From Clostridiaceae bacterium (GTDB taxonomy: Bacteria; Bacillota; Clostridia; Tissierellales; Sporanaerobacteraceae), in contig JAHXQP010000009.1 of NCBI GenBank assembly GCA_019391515.1, positions 124,001-188,000 on the forward strand: 64,000 bases of DNA, written 5' to 3'. Below, piece by piece: positions 26,543 through 35,814 of the stretch. Below the pieces are notes generated by a model. The model was given only the letters and a program-made list of their open reading frames with translations. It did not search any database and was not told the DNA's origin. The translations under genes were made by a program, and so were the position numbers. How positions within the stretch are numbered: position 1 is the first letter of the stretch; every line of letters starts with the position of its first letter.

Positions 26543-27016
26543 ATGGCTAGACCTGTAAAGTGGAGAAGGATTGAGAAGTTACCTGAATTTAGATATTTTG
26601 TTCCTTCCGATGTGGAAGGGGATATAAAAGAAAATATTTTAAAAATAGAAGAATTAGAAGCTATAAGACTTAGAGATTTGGAATGTCTTGAACAAGAAGA
26701 ATGTGCAAAAAATATGGAAATATCCAGACAAACTTTTCAAAGAATTTACAATGAAGCTAAAAGAAAAGTTGCAGATAGTTTAATAAATGGGAAAGCTATA
26801 AAAATATCTGGTGGAAATTACACCCAGCATATTTGCAAACTTGTATGTAAAAACTGTGGAAATAGTTGGCAAGAAAGAATGGAAGATATAGAATATGAGG
26901 AGGATACATGTCCTAAATGTGGTTCATCTAAACATTATTGTAATGAAAAGAATAGGATAAAAAGATGTAAAAAAAATTGTAAGGAAAGAAAAGCTATGTG
27001 TTCAAAGAAAAAATAA
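26543..27016 (+). CDS. DUF134/UPF0251 family predicted DNA-binding protein
   Basis: The 157-aa protein starts with the family block MARPVKWRRIEKLPEF, followed by a helix-turn-helix (EECAKNMEISRQTFQRIYNEA). The C-terminal extension carries several Cys pairs: CKLVCKNCG, CPKCG and a Lys/Cys-rich tail, suggesting zinc or iron binding. The function of the family is unknown, but it is probably a metal- or redox-linked regulator. The ATG at 26543 follows GAGGGGG; the TTG at 26528 precedes that site. A candidate promoter is TTGAAA (26483), 16 bases, TATAAT. Confidence 0.88.
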   Translation: MARPVKWRRIEKLPEFRYFVPSDVEGDIKENILKIEELEAIRLRDLECLEQEECAKNMEISRQTFQRIYNEAKRKVADSLINGKAIKISGGNYTQHICKLVCKNCGNSWQERMEDIEYEEDTCPKCGSSKHYCNEKNRIKRCKKNCKERKAMCSKKK

Positions 27017-27167
27017 AACAATTATTATACAATAAATGTAAACAATTATATATACATTTAGATAATTCTATGGAAAATTTTAAAATATAAAGTTTTTTAA
27101 AAAAATATGGGTAATAATATACAGGATAGAATAATACAATAATTAAAATATATATCTAGGTGATTTC

Positions 27168-27731
27168 ATGAAGAAAAATAAAATACCAAATAAATTTGAT
27201 AGAAAAATACTGAATTGGTTTAATAATACTATTAAGTCTAGTTTTTTAGATAGGTTTATGTACATAATTACAAACCTAGGCAGTGGTTGGTTTAGTACAA
27301 CTTTATTTACTTTCCTAATTTTGTTTGGTAAGGATAAGTTAAGGGTTGTAGGTGTAGAAGGGGCAGTGGCTATTTCTATAAGCCAGATAATTGTTCAGAT
27401 ATTGAAAAGATCTTTAGGCAGACAGAGACCTTATAATGTTCTTGATAATATAAATACTTTTGGAATAATTCTTAAAGATTATTCTTTTCCATCTGGACAT
27501 ACAACGGCTAGCTTTTCAATTGCTACTATATTATATTTAAACTATCCTTATTTGGTAGTTTCTACACTATTATTAGCAGCTACTGTTGGGATTTCTAGAA
27601 TGTATTTAGGAGTACATTATCCTACGGATGTAGCAGCAGGAATAATAATTGGTACAATTCCAGCATTATTTGTTCATTTAAAATTATTAATGTATATTAA
27701 AGGTATATTAATTTATTTTCAATTAATATAA
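27168..27731 (+). CDS. PAP2 family membrane phosphatase
   Basis: The 187-aa integral membrane enzyme has the three PAP2 motifs: LKRSLGRQRP (K-x6-RP), FPSGHTTAS, and SRMYLGVHYPTD. About five transmembrane helices are visible. Members dephosphorylate undecaprenyl diphosphate, phosphatidylglycerophosphate or related lipids at the outer membrane face. The exact substrate cannot be told, but recycling of undecaprenyl diphosphate (BcrC-like) is the most common role. The start ATG follows TAGGTGATTTC. It is not obviously in an operon: about 150 bases upstream and 65 downstream are non-coding. Confidence 0.88.
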   Translation: MKKNKIPNKFDRKILNWFNNTIKSSFLDRFMYIITNLGSGWFSTTLFTFLILFGKDKLRVVGVEGAVAISISQIIVQILKRSLGRQRPYNVLDNINTFGIILKDYSFPSGHTTASFSIATILYLNYPYLVVSTLLLAATVGISRMYLGVHYPTDVAAGIIIGTIPALFVHLKLLMYIKGILIYFQLI

Positions 27732-27796
27732 ATAGATTAAACATACTTTAAAGTGGTATATATAATAGAGAGATAATAGGGAAAGGATGATGTTAA

Positions 27797-28609
27797 ATGC
27801 TTATGAGCAATTTTTTAAGAGACAGAAAATCTATAAGAGAATACAAAGATAAAGATGTAGATAAAGAAACATTAGAAAAAATTATGGAGTATGGAGAAGA
27901 TATAGAAAAGGAAATAGGAGATAAAAGCTTTAAGTTTTTATTACTTAAAAATGGGGATAAAGTCTATGAGCTTCTTAAAGGAAAGGGTGGATATGCAGGA
28001 GTGATGATAAAAAGCCCTCATTATATTGCATTAGAAATTTTAAATGATTCCAGAGATGCCATAATTAAAGGATCTTATGCTATGGAAAAACTTATAACTA
28101 AAGCAACAGAATGTGGCCTAGGAACTTGCTGGATAAGCATAGAAAATGTAGATGAAGAAACTAAGAAAGAATTATATGACAATTTGGAAGGAAGTATAGA
28201 CTATATTTTAGCTATAGGAAATCCAGTACCTAAAAACCCTTTTATTCAAGAGCCAGATAGTTGTAGATTATCTATAGAAGATATTGTTTTTAAAGGTGAA
28301 ATTGGAAAGAATATAACTTCTGACGAGTTAGAGACTAGAGGTTTAAGTGATTTATTTTATTATACTAGATTTGCTCCATCAAGTTATAATAATCAACCTT
28401 GGAGATTCGTATTAAAAGATAATAAGATAGTTTTAACTTTAATGAAAGACGAAGATAAATTTAGTTTTATAGACGCGGGTATTATTATGTATTATTTTGA
28501 AAAAATGGCTAGCGCTGTTGGAATAACTGGTAAATGGGAGTTATCAAATGATAAAGATGTAGAAGTAAATGGGACAACCTACAGTTACATAGGTGAATTT
28601 AACATATAA
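27797..28609 (+). CDS. Nitroreductase-fold protein (TM1586-like)
   Basis: The 270-aa protein is made of two half-nitroreductase modules, as in the putative TM1586 nitroreductase family. The N-terminal half has LRDRKSIREYKDKDVDKETLEKI and the ECGLGTCWI block; the C-terminal half has FAPSSYNNQPWRFVL, the flavin-phosphate region. It probably binds FMN and reduces an unknown substrate with NAD(P)H. The ATG at 27797 follows GAAAGGA; a second ATG at 27803 is possible. It is monocistronic, with its own terminator. Confidence 0.85.
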   Translation: MLMSNFLRDRKSIREYKDKDVDKETLEKIMEYGEDIEKEIGDKSFKFLLLKNGDKVYELLKGKGGYAGVMIKSPHYIALEILNDSRDAIIKGSYAMEKLITKATECGLGTCWISIENVDEETKKELYDNLEGSIDYILAIGNPVPKNPFIQEPDSCRLSIEDIVFKGEIGKNITSDELETRGLSDLFYYTRFAPSSYNNQPWRFVLKDNKIVLTLMKDEDKFSFIDAGIIMYYFEKMASAVGITGKWELSNDKDVEVNGTTYSYIGEFNI

Positions 28610-28617
28610 TATGATTT

Positions 28618-28654
28618 AAATAATCTCTGGTCAAAAGACTAGAGATTATTTTTT
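28618..28654 (+). terminator. Intrinsic terminator after the nitroreductase gene
   Basis: The stem AATAATCTCTGGTC/GACTAGAGATTATT (one mismatch) is followed by a T run. Confidence 0.85.
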
Positions 28655-28661
28655 AGATATG

Positions 28662-28690
28662 TTGACAATTTGCTATTTTGGAAGTATAAT
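28662..28690 (+). promoter_or_regulatory. Consensus sigma-A promoter of the metal ATPase
   Basis: TTGACA, 17 bases, TATAAT: a perfect consensus. A promoter of this strength needs a repressor to be regulated, and a palindrome follows it directly. Confidence 0.9.
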
Positions 28691-28694
28691 ATAC

Positions 28695-28726
28695 TTAAAC
28701 ATATGAGCAAGTGTTCATATGTTTAA
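28695..28726. promoter_or_regulatory. ArsR/SmtB-type operator upstream of the metal ATPase
   Basis: AAACATATGAGCA-AG-TGTTCATATGTTT: 13-base arms with one mismatch around a 2-base centre, the classical 12-2-12 layout bound by SmtB/CadC/CzrA repressors (core ATATGAACA). It covers the predicted transcription start, so binding would block initiation. Confidence 0.75.
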
Positions 28727-28750
28727 TGATTAGCAAGGGGGACATATCTA

Positions 28751-30862
28751 ATGGCCAAAAAAGAATTTATATTAGAAGGATTAAATTGCGCAAATTGTGC
28801 TAATAAAATTGAAAAAAAGACAAGGGATATAAATGGTGTGGATAGTGCAACTATGGATTTTATATCAAAGAAGCTAAAAGTCCAGATAAAATCGGATAAT
28901 AACTCAGATAAAATCTCTAATGAGATAAAAACCATTGTAAATGAACTTGAGCCACATGTAAGAGTTATTGAAAAAGAATCCTTAAGTCATAGTCATGAAC
29001 ATGATCATAGCCATGGTAATGTAGAAAAAAGCCAAGTAGCTAAAATAATACTAGCTGTAATTTTATATTTAATACCTATAATATTAAAATTAGAAGGAAG
29101 TTCTAGATTTATTCTCTTCTTTGTAAGTTATATAGTTGTTGGAGGAGAAATACTTTTAAGAGCTGCAAGAAATATATCTAAAGGTCAGATTTTTGACGAA
29201 AATTTTTTAATGGCATTAGCTACTATAGGTGCTTTTGCAATTGGAGAATATCCAGAGGGTGTTGCCGTAATGCTTTTTTATCAAATAGGAGAGCTATTTC
29301 AGGATATGGCAGTTGGTCATTCTAGAAAATCTATAAAATCTTTATTAGATATAAGACCTGATTATGCCAACCTTAAAGAAGGAGAAAGTATAAGAAAAGT
29401 AGAACCTGCTGAAGTAAAAGTAGGAGATTATATAATTGTAAAACCAGGAGAAAAAATACCTTTAGATGGTATAGTTATAGAAGGAAATTCTACTGTAGAT
29501 ACTTCCAATATAACTGGAGAGAATGTTCCTAGAAGTATAAGTAGTGGAGATAGTGTATTGAGTGGATTTGTAAACAATCAAGGCTTACTAACTATAGAGG
29601 TTTCAAAAGAGTTTGGAGAATCAACAGTATCTAAAATATTAGATTTAGTTGAAAATGCTTCTGGTAAAAAGGCTCCAACTGAGAATTTTATTACTGTATT
29701 TGCAAGATATTATACCCCAATAGTAGTGATAAGTGCATTAGTGATAGCGTTTATTCCACCACTTTTATTTAACTTAAGTTTAAGTGATTGGATATATAGA
29801 GCACTAATATTTCTAGTAATATCTTGTCCATGTGCATTAGTTATATCAATACCATTAGGTTTTTTTGGAGGCATTGGTGGAGCTTCAAAAACTGGAATAC
29901 TTATAAAAGGTGGCAATTATTTAGAAGCGTTGAATCAGGTAGATACCATAGTTATGGATAAAACTGGAACATTAACAAAGGGAGTATTCAAAGTCGCAGA
30001 AATAGAAGCAGTAGAAGATTTTACAGAAGATGAAGTTTTAGAATATGCAGCTTTTGGAGAAGCTTTTTCAAACCATCCAATAGGAAAGTCTATAATTGAG
30101 GCTTATGGAAAAGATATTGATAATAAAAGTATAGAGAATTATAAAGAAATATCTGGCAAAGGGATAAAAGCAGAAATAAATGGTGATGAAATAATAGTAG
30201 GAAATAAAAGAATATTTGAGGATGAAGGTATTTCTGTCGAAGATAAAAAAAGTTTTGGAACTATTGTTTATGTAAGTAAAAATAACAAATATATAGGAAA
30301 TATAATAATATCTGATGAAATAAAAGAAGATGCAAAGGAAACTATAAGTCAGTTTAAAGAATTAGGGATTAAAGAAACTATTATGCTTTCAGGAGATAAT
30401 AAATTAGTGGCAAATGAGGTTGGAAAATCTTTAGGAATTGATGGAGTATATGGAGAACTCCTTCCTCAAGATAAAGTAAGTATATTAGAAAAAATAATGG
30501 ATGAAAAAGGCAGGGAAGGTAAAGTTGCTTTTGTTGGAGACGGAGTAAATGACGCACCAGTTTTAGCTAGAGCAGATGTAGGAATTGCTATGGGAGGTTT
30601 GGGTTCGGATGCAGCTATAGAAGCAGCAGACATAGTTATAATGACAGATGAACCTAAGAAGATATCTACAGGAATTAAAATATCTAAAAGAACCAAAAAG
30701 ATAGTTACACAAAATATAATATTTGCTTTAGGAGTTAAATTAATAGTACTCATATTGGGAGCATTTGGAGTAGCTACAATGTGGGAAGCAGTATTTGCTG
30801 ATGTTGGAGTTTCTATAATTGCTATTTTAAACTCTATGAGAGCTCTTAAAGTTGAAGAATAG
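28751..30862 (+). CDS. Cd/Zn/Pb-type P1B ATPase (CadA/ZntA family) metal exporter
   Basis: The 703-aa membrane ATPase pumps soft divalent metals out of the cell. The N-terminal metal-binding domain has LNCANC (Cys13, Cys16), followed by a His-rich segment (SHSHEHDHSHG, about residues 79-89). The transmembrane metal site is the CPC motif at 359-361 (SCPCAL), the phosphorylated Asp is Asp403 (DKTGTLTKG), and GDGVNDAP closes the P domain. CPC with DKTGTLTKG indicates Cd/Zn/Pb rather than Cu export. The start follows AGGGGGACAT. It is controlled by an ArsR/SmtB-like operator, but no repressor gene is adjacent. Confidence 0.93.
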   Translation: MAKKEFILEGLNCANCANKIEKKTRDINGVDSATMDFISKKLKVQIKSDNNSDKISNEIKTIVNELEPHVRVIEKESLSHSHEHDHSHGNVEKSQVAKIILAVILYLIPIILKLEGSSRFILFFVSYIVVGGEILLRAARNISKGQIFDENFLMALATIGAFAIGEYPEGVAVMLFYQIGELFQDMAVGHSRKSIKSLLDIRPDYANLKEGESIRKVEPAEVKVGDYIIVKPGEKIPLDGIVIEGNSTVDTSNITGENVPRSISSGDSVLSGFVNNQGLLTIEVSKEFGESTVSKILDLVENASGKKAPTENFITVFARYYTPIVVISALVIAFIPPLLFNLSLSDWIYRALIFLVISCPCALVISIPLGFFGGIGGASKTGILIKGGNYLEALNQVDTIVMDKTGTLTKGVFKVAEIEAVEDFTEDEVLEYAAFGEAFSNHPIGKSIIEAYGKDIDNKSIENYKEISGKGIKAEINGDEIIVGNKRIFEDEGISVEDKKSFGTIVYVSKNNKYIGNIIISDEIKEDAKETISQFKELGIKETIMLSGDNKLVANEVGKSLGIDGVYGELLPQDKVSILEKIMDEKGREGKVAFVGDGVNDAPVLARADVGIAMGGLGSDAAIEAADIVIMTDEPKKISTGIKISKRTKKIVTQNIIFALGVKLIVLILGAFGVATMWEAVFADVGVSIIAILNSMRALKVEE

Positions 30863-30866
30863 AAGA

Positions 30867-30891
30867 ATAGCCGTCCTTTACTAAAGGATGG
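30867..30891 (+). other. Hairpin after the metal ATPase gene
   Basis: AGCCGTCCTTT pairs with AAAGGATGGCT with one wobble. There is no T run, so it may be a weak terminator or an mRNA-stabilising stem. Confidence 0.4.
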
Positions 30892-30945
30892 CTAATTAAT
30901 TATTAGATAAATAATAATTAATTATATAAAAAACAATGAAAATGT

Positions 30946-30974
30946 TTGCTTTTAATTTTAGATAATGTTATAAT
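30946..30974 (+). promoter_or_regulatory. Sigma-A promoter of the rib operon
   Basis: TTGCTT, 17-base spacer, TATAAT, about 27 bases before the riboswitch. Confidence 0.7.
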
Positions 30975-31000
30975 AAATTAAAATTACATATGAAATTTAA

Positions 31001-31106
31001 ACCTTCAGGGCAGGGTGAAATTCCCTACCGGTGGTATAGCCCACGAGCCGAAAGGCTGATTCGGTTAGATTCCGAAGCCGACAGTATAGTCTGGATGAAA
31101 GAAGGT
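31001..31106 (+). ncRNA. FMN riboswitch (RFN element) aptamer
   Basis: The conserved RFN sequence is present: TTCAGGGCAGGGTGAAATTC, CCCTACCGGTGGT, AGCCCACGAGC and GGATGAAAGAAGG. P1 is ACCTTC (31001-31006) with GAAGGT (31101-31106). It binds FMN and controls the downstream riboflavin operon by premature termination. Confidence 0.97.
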
Positions 31107-31146
31107 TATCTGATTTTTTTGTATATATTTATGTATTTATATACTA

Positions 31147-31186
31147 TTAAACTGCCCTGAATTTTTTCAGGGCAGTTTAATTTTTT
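31147..31186 (+). terminator. Riboswitch-controlled terminator before ribD
   Basis: A 15-bp stem, TTAAACTGCCCTGAA/TTCAGGGCAGTTTAA, is followed by six T residues. Its 5' arm can also pair with the identical ten bases TTCAGGGCAG at 31004-31013 inside the aptamer, forming the antiterminator. Confidence 0.92.
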
Positions 31187-31199
31187 GGGAGGTGATTTA

Positions 31200-32297
31200 G
31201 TGAGCTACAATGATGAATATTTTATGGAAAAAGCATTGGAACTTTCAAAAAAAGGGATAGGTTTTACAAACCCTAATCCTCTTGTAGGGGCTTTAATTGT
31301 AAAAGATGGAGATATAATTGGTGCTGGTTATCATAAGCAATATGGAAGGGAGCATGCCGAGATAAATGCATTTAATAATGCAAAGGAAAATGTAGAAGGT
31401 TCAACTATGTATATTACATTAGAACCTTGTTCTCATCATGGAAAAACTCCTCCTTGTGTGAATGAAATTATTAAAAGAGGAATTAAAAGAGTAGTTATAG
31501 CTATGAAAGATCCAAATCCATTAGTAGCAGGAAGGGGAATAAATTTACTTTTAGAAAATGGTATAGATGTAAAGATAGGAGTTAAGAAAGAAAGTGCAGA
31601 AAAAATTAATGAGATTTTTATAAAATATATAAAAACCAATAGGCCCTTTTGTATTTTAAAGGCTGGCATGAGTCTAGACGGGAAAATAGCTACTTATACT
31701 GGAGACTCTAAATGGATAACTAGTATTGATTCAAGAATATATTCTCATAAGTTGAGACATAGTGTATCTGGTATAACAGTTGGTATAAACACAGTGTTAA
31801 AAGATAATCCAACTTTAAATACAAGAATTAACAATGAAAAATGTAAAAGTCCTATAAGAATCATCTTAGATAGTCATGGAAGAATACCAATTGAATCAAA
31901 TGTATTGAACACTTTAGATATTGCAGAAACTATAGTAGTTGTAACAGAGAATGCAAGGAAAGAAAATATAAAGAAAATTAGAAGTATAGGAGCAGAAGTT
32001 ATTATTTCACCATTAAAGCAAGGAAAAGTAGACCTAAAATTCTTAATGGATGAACTAGGAAAAAGAAAAATAGATAGCATTTTAATAGAAGGTGGAGGAG
32101 AAGTAAACTTTTCTTTTTTAAAAGAAAATTTAGTAGATAAAGCAATATTTTTTATTGCACCAAAGCTAATTGGAGGAGCTAGCTCAAAGACTCCAGTTGA
32201 AGGAGAGGGGGTAGGGCTGTTAAAGGAGGCACCACAATTAAAAAATATTAATACATTTAAGCTAGGAGAAGATGTATTAATAGAAGGATATCTATAA
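31200..32297 (+). CDS. ribD: Bifunctional riboflavin biosynthesis deaminase/reductase
   Basis: RibD deaminates the pyrimidine intermediate of riboflavin synthesis and reduces its ribose. The 365-aa protein has an N-terminal cytidine-deaminase-like domain with zinc ligands His52 (HAE, Glu54 catalytic), Cys77 (EPCSHHGKTPPC) and Cys86, and a C-terminal reductase domain from about residue 145 (SLDGKIAT, then ILIEGGGEV). The GTG start at 31200 follows GGGAGGTG; the frame upstream runs into the terminator. It is the first gene of ribD-ribE-ribBA-ribH under the FMN riboswitch. Confidence 0.96.
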   Translation: MSYNDEYFMEKALELSKKGIGFTNPNPLVGALIVKDGDIIGAGYHKQYGREHAEINAFNNAKENVEGSTMYITLEPCSHHGKTPPCVNEIIKRGIKRVVIAMKDPNPLVAGRGINLLLENGIDVKIGVKKESAEKINEIFIKYIKTNRPFCILKAGMSLDGKIATYTGDSKWITSIDSRIYSHKLRHSVSGITVGINTVLKDNPTLNTRINNEKCKSPIRIILDSHGRIPIESNVLNTLDIAETIVVVTENARKENIKKIRSIGAEVIISPLKQGKVDLKFLMDELGKRKIDSILIEGGGEVNFSFLKENLVDKAIFFIAPKLIGGASSKTPVEGEGVGLLKEAPQLKNINTFKLGEDVLIEGYL

Positions 32298-32311
32298 TTG
32301 GAGGTGGGTTA

Positions 32312-32962
32312 TTGTTTACAGGAATTATTGAAGAAATAGGCATGGTTTTAAATGTAACTAAATCTAAAAAAATAACTGTTTTAAGAATAAGTTGTAACAA
32401 AATTTTAGAAGATGTTTCATTAGGAGATAGTATAGCTGTCAATGGAGTGTGTTTAACTGTAAAAAATTATAATTCAGGTTATTTTGAAGCAGATATTATG
32501 AATGAAACAATCTCTAAAACTAATCTCAATACTTTGAAAATTGGCAATAATGTGAACTTAGAGAGAGCATTGAAGGTAGGAGATAGACTGGGAGGCCATA
32601 TAGTTAGTGGTCATATAGATGGTACAGGTACTATAAAAGGATTAGAAAATGATGGGGATTCAATATGGATAACTGTAGAGACTAGTGAGGATATTATGAA
32701 ATATATAATATATAAAGGTTCTATAGCATTAGATGGAGTAAGCTTAACAGTAGCATATGTGGATGATAATAATTTTAAAGTTTCCATAGTTCCTCATACT
32801 CAATTAGAAACTATTCTTTTAAAAAAGAAGCCAGGAGATATTGTAAATATTGAATGTGATCAGTTAGGGAAATATATTGAAAAGTTTTTGGATCAGGATA
32901 AAAAATCCAAAACAAATTCAAGTATAAACTTAGATACACTTAAAAAATATGGATATGCATAA
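32312..32962 (+). CDS. ribE: Riboflavin synthase alpha subunit
   Basis: The enzyme dismutates two 6,7-dimethyl-8-ribityllumazines into riboflavin and the pyrimidine precursor. The 216-aa protein consists of two similar lumazine-binding repeats, each with the NGVCLTV/DGVSLTV element, and starts with the diagnostic MFTGIIEEIG. The TTG start follows GGAGGTGGG, 14 bases after ribD. It is the second gene of the rib operon. Confidence 0.96.
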   Translation: MFTGIIEEIGMVLNVTKSKKITVLRISCNKILEDVSLGDSIAVNGVCLTVKNYNSGYFEADIMNETISKTNLNTLKIGNNVNLERALKVGDRLGGHIVSGHIDGTGTIKGLENDGDSIWITVETSEDIMKYIIYKGSIALDGVSLTVAYVDDNNFKVSIVPHTQLETILLKKKPGDIVNIECDQLGKYIEKFLDQDKKSKTNSSINLDTLKKYGYA

Positions 32963-32974
32963 GGAGGATAAAAA

Positions 32975-34177
32975 ATGGGTGAGTTCAATACTATTGAAGA
33001 AGCTATCGATGAAATAAAAAAAGGTAATTTTGTAGTAGTTTTAGATGATGAAGATAGGGAAAATGAAGGGGATTTAATTGTTGCAGCAGAGAAAGTAACT
33101 ACAGAAAAAATAAATTTCATGACTAAATATGGAAGGGGATTGGTTTGTATGCCAGTTGAAGGGAAAAGGTTAGAAGAACTTGATATTCATCAAATGGTGG
33201 CTAACAATACAGATAATCATGAAACTGCTTTTACTGTTTCTGTAGATCACAAAGACACCTCAACGGGCATATCAGCAGGAGATAGAGCACTAACTATAAG
33301 AAAAATATTAGATAAAGACTCTAAGGTAGAAGACTTTAGAAGGCCAGGACATATTTTCCCATTGAAGTCGAGAAAAGGAGGGGTACTAAAAAGGGCAGGT
33401 CATACTGAAGCAGCTGTGGATTTAGCAAAACTTGCAGGACTTTTCCCAGCTGGAGTTCTATGTGAAATTATGAACGAAGATGGAACTATGGCTAGAACAG
33501 ATGATTTAATAAAATATGCTAGTAAATTTGGATTTAAAATAATAACTGTTGCAGACCTTATAGCATATAGAAAAAAAACTGAAAAACTAATATCAAAAGT
33601 GGGAATAGCTAAATTACCAACAAGATATGGAGATTTTAGGATAGTAGGGTATGAGGATTTATTAAATGGTAAACAACATGTGGCATTGATTAAAGGTAAT
33701 GTTACTGATGGAGAGCCTACGTTAGTAAGGGTTCATTCTGAATGTTTAACTGGAGATGTATTTTGTTCTAATAGATGTGATTGCGGCGATCAACTTCATT
33801 TAGCAATGGACAAAATAAATAAAGAAGGAAAAGGTGTAATTTTATATATGAGACAAGAAGGTAGAGGAATTGGTCTTTTAAATAAAATTAAAGCTTATTC
33901 ACTTCAAGACAATGGAATGGATACTGTAGAAGCAAATTTAGCTTTAGGATATGAAGATGACATGAGAGAATATGGAACTGGAGCACAGATATTATCAGAT
34001 ATTGGACTTAAAAAGATAAGACTTATGACAAATAATCCTAGGAAGATATCTGGTCTTTCAGGATATGATCTTGAAATTATAGAAAGGGTACCAATTGAAA
34101 TTGAAGCTACAAAAGAAGATTATAAATATTTAAAGATAAAGAAAGAAAAACTTGGACATGCTATTAGTGTAAATTAA
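32975..34177 (+). CDS. ribBA: Bifunctional DHBP synthase/GTP cyclohydrolase II
   Basis: The protein makes both starting materials of riboflavin: 3,4-dihydroxy-2-butanone 4-phosphate from ribulose 5-phosphate, and the pyrimidine from GTP. In 400 aa, residues about 1-200 are the DHBP synthase domain ([21 protein letters not shown]) and about 205-400 are GTP cyclohydrolase II with the zinc site [16 protein letters not shown] and RQEGRGIGL. The ATG follows AGGAGGATAAAAA, 12 bases after ribE. Confidence 0.97.
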   Translation: MGEFNTIEEAIDEIKKGNFVVVLDDEDRENEGDLIVAAEKVTTEKINFMTKYGRGLVCMPVEGKRLEELDIHQMVANNTDNHETAFTVSVDHKDTSTGISAGDRALTIRKILDKDSKVEDFRRPGHIFPLKSRKGGVLKRAGHTEAAVDLAKLAGLFPAGVLCEIMNEDGTMARTDDLIKYASKFGFKIITVADLIAYRKKTEKLISKVGIAKLPTRYGDFRIVGYEDLLNGKQHVALIKGNVTDGEPTLVRVHSECLTGDVFCSNRCDCGDQLHLAMDKINKEGKGVILYMRQEGRGIGLLNKIKAYSLQDNGMDTVEANLALGYEDDMREYGTGAQILSDIGLKKIRLMTNNPRKISGLSGYDLEIIERVPIEIEATKEDYKYLKIKKEKLGHAISVN

Positions 34178-34190
34178 GGAGGAAGAATTT

Positions 34191-34652
34191 ATGAATATAT
34201 ATGAGGGAAATTTAATAGGAGAAGAATTAAAAATAGGCATAGTTATAGGACGATTTAATGAATTTATTGGTTCAAAACTATTAGATGGTGCTATAGATGG
34301 ACTAAAGAGACATGGGGTGAAAGTAGAAGACATATCAATATTTTGGGTTCCAGGTTCTTTTGAAATACCATTAATAGCAAAAAAATTAGCTTCATCAAAA
34401 AAATATGATGCTATAATTTGTCTTGGAGCTGTAATAAGAGGAGCTACTTATCACTTTGAATGTGTAGCAAATGAAGTTTCTAAAGGTGTAGCAAAAGCTT
34501 CATTAGATACGGGGATACCAGTAATATTTGGAATACTTACAAGTGACAATATTGAACAAGCTATAGAAAGGGCAGGCACAAAAGCAGGAAATAAAGGATT
34601 TGAGTCAGCAGTTTCAGCTATAGAAATGGCTAATCTTATAAAAAACATGTAA
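34191..34652 (+). CDS. ribH: 6,7-dimethyl-8-ribityllumazine synthase
   Basis: Lumazine synthase joins the pyrimidine and DHBP in the penultimate step of riboflavin synthesis and usually forms pentamers or icosahedral capsids. The 153-aa protein shows the [10 protein letters not shown] start, [24 protein letters not shown] with the catalytic His in YHFE, and GNKGFESA. The ATG follows AAGGAGGAAG, 13 bases after ribBA. It ends the rib operon; a terminator follows. Confidence 0.97.
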   Translation: MNIYEGNLIGEELKIGIVIGRFNEFIGSKLLDGAIDGLKRHGVKVEDISIFWVPGSFEIPLIAKKLASSKKYDAIICLGAVIRGATYHFECVANEVSKGVAKASLDTGIPVIFGILTSDNIEQAIERAGTKAGNKGFESAVSAIEMANLIKNM

Positions 34653-34654
34653 AT

Positions 34655-34688
34655 GGAAGGAGAATAGTAATGGTACTATTCTCTTTTT
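34655..34688 (+). terminator. Intrinsic terminator of the rib operon
   Basis: The stem GGAGAATAGTA/TACTATTCTCT-type is followed by six T residues, directly after ribH. Confidence 0.85.
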
Positions 34689-34807
34689 TATTATTAATTC
34701 TTAAAAAAAGTACTTATTGCAATTTTCACAAAATATAATTATTAATAATAAACCTTAAAAATATGATAAACTATAAATAGACAATAAATATTAAGAGGTG
34801 CAAATTA

Positions 34808-35767
34808 ATGAAGAGTCATTTAACTAATTTTGACAGAAGATATAATTACATAATACTAGCAGAAAATTTTTATTTAGATGATTATAAAGAGAAAGCAGTA
34901 AAATTTTATTTCAAAGCACTAAATTTTCCTGGGGAAGAAGAAGAAGATCTAGAAATATTATATAATATAGCTTTTATATATGATGAAATGGATAAACTCA
35001 TAGAGGCACTTAAAGCTTATAAAGAGATTGTAAAATTGGACCCAGAAGAATCTGGGGCATTTTATGGCATAGCTACGATTTATGAAAGATTAGGTGATAA
35101 TGAAAAAGCTTTAGAATATTATTTTAAGGCTGCAGAGATAAATCCTGAATACGATAGAGCTTTTTTTTATATAGCTAATATATATGATGAAATAGGAAAA
35201 AAAGAAGAAGCTATTAAATACTATAAAAAGGTAATTAAATTAAAACCGAATGATCACATTGCTTATAATAATCTAGGTTCTATTTATGAAGAAATGAAGG
35301 ACTATAATAAAGCCTGTGAAATGGTTAAAAAGAGTATTGAAATAAATCCTAGCTATTATAAAGCTTTATTTAATATGGGAGTTATTTATAAAAAGTTAAA
35401 TAAATGGAAAAGTGCTATAGAATACTATAATAAATCAATAGCATTAAATAAAAATTATCCGTATTCATTTCTTAATAAATCCGTTATATATATAGAACAA
35501 GAGAAAATACAGAAAGCTATACAAGTTTTAACAGAAGGAATAGAATATAATCCTTATGCAGAATATCTATATTATAATAGAGCATGTTGTTATGCAAAAC
35601 TTAATGAAAATAATAAAGCTATAATGGATTTGAGAAAGGTTATAGTTATTTCCCCAGAGTTTATAGAAACAATGAAATCAGATGAAGATTTAAAGAACTT
35701 ATCTAATGATGAAAGATTTATTGAAATTATAAGTAGATATAAAAAGAATAATTTGAAAGAGAACTAG
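34808..35767 (+). CDS. Tetratricopeptide repeat protein
   Basis: The 319-aa protein is made almost entirely of about eight TPR helix-turn-helix repeats of 34 residues; clear copies read GAFYGIATIYERLGDNEKAL and AYNNLGSIYEEMKDYNKAC. There is no signal peptide or transmembrane segment, so it should be cytoplasmic. TPRs mediate protein-protein contacts, but the partner is unknown. The ATG follows AAGAGGTGCAA. It lies 47 bases before map and may be cotranscribed; nothing in the context defines its role. Confidence 0.88.
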   Translation: MKSHLTNFDRRYNYIILAENFYLDDYKEKAVKFYFKALNFPGEEEEDLEILYNIAFIYDEMDKLIEALKAYKEIVKLDPEESGAFYGIATIYERLGDNEKALEYYFKAAEINPEYDRAFFYIANIYDEIGKKEEAIKYYKKVIKLKPNDHIAYNNLGSIYEEMKDYNKACEMVKKSIEINPSYYKALFNMGVIYKKLNKWKSAIEYYNKSIALNKNYPYSFLNKSVIYIEQEKIQKAIQVLTEGIEYNPYAEYLYYNRACCYAKLNENNKAIMDLRKVIVISPEFIETMKSDEDLKNLSNDERFIEIISRYKKNNLKEN

Positions 35768-35814
35768 TTTTTTGTTATATATAAAGTAATAATATGAAAA
35801 GGAGTATGAATAAT

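Noticed and set aside
30867..30891. A terminator after the metal ATPase
   Set aside because: The hairpin is good but has no T run; it is listed only as a hairpin.
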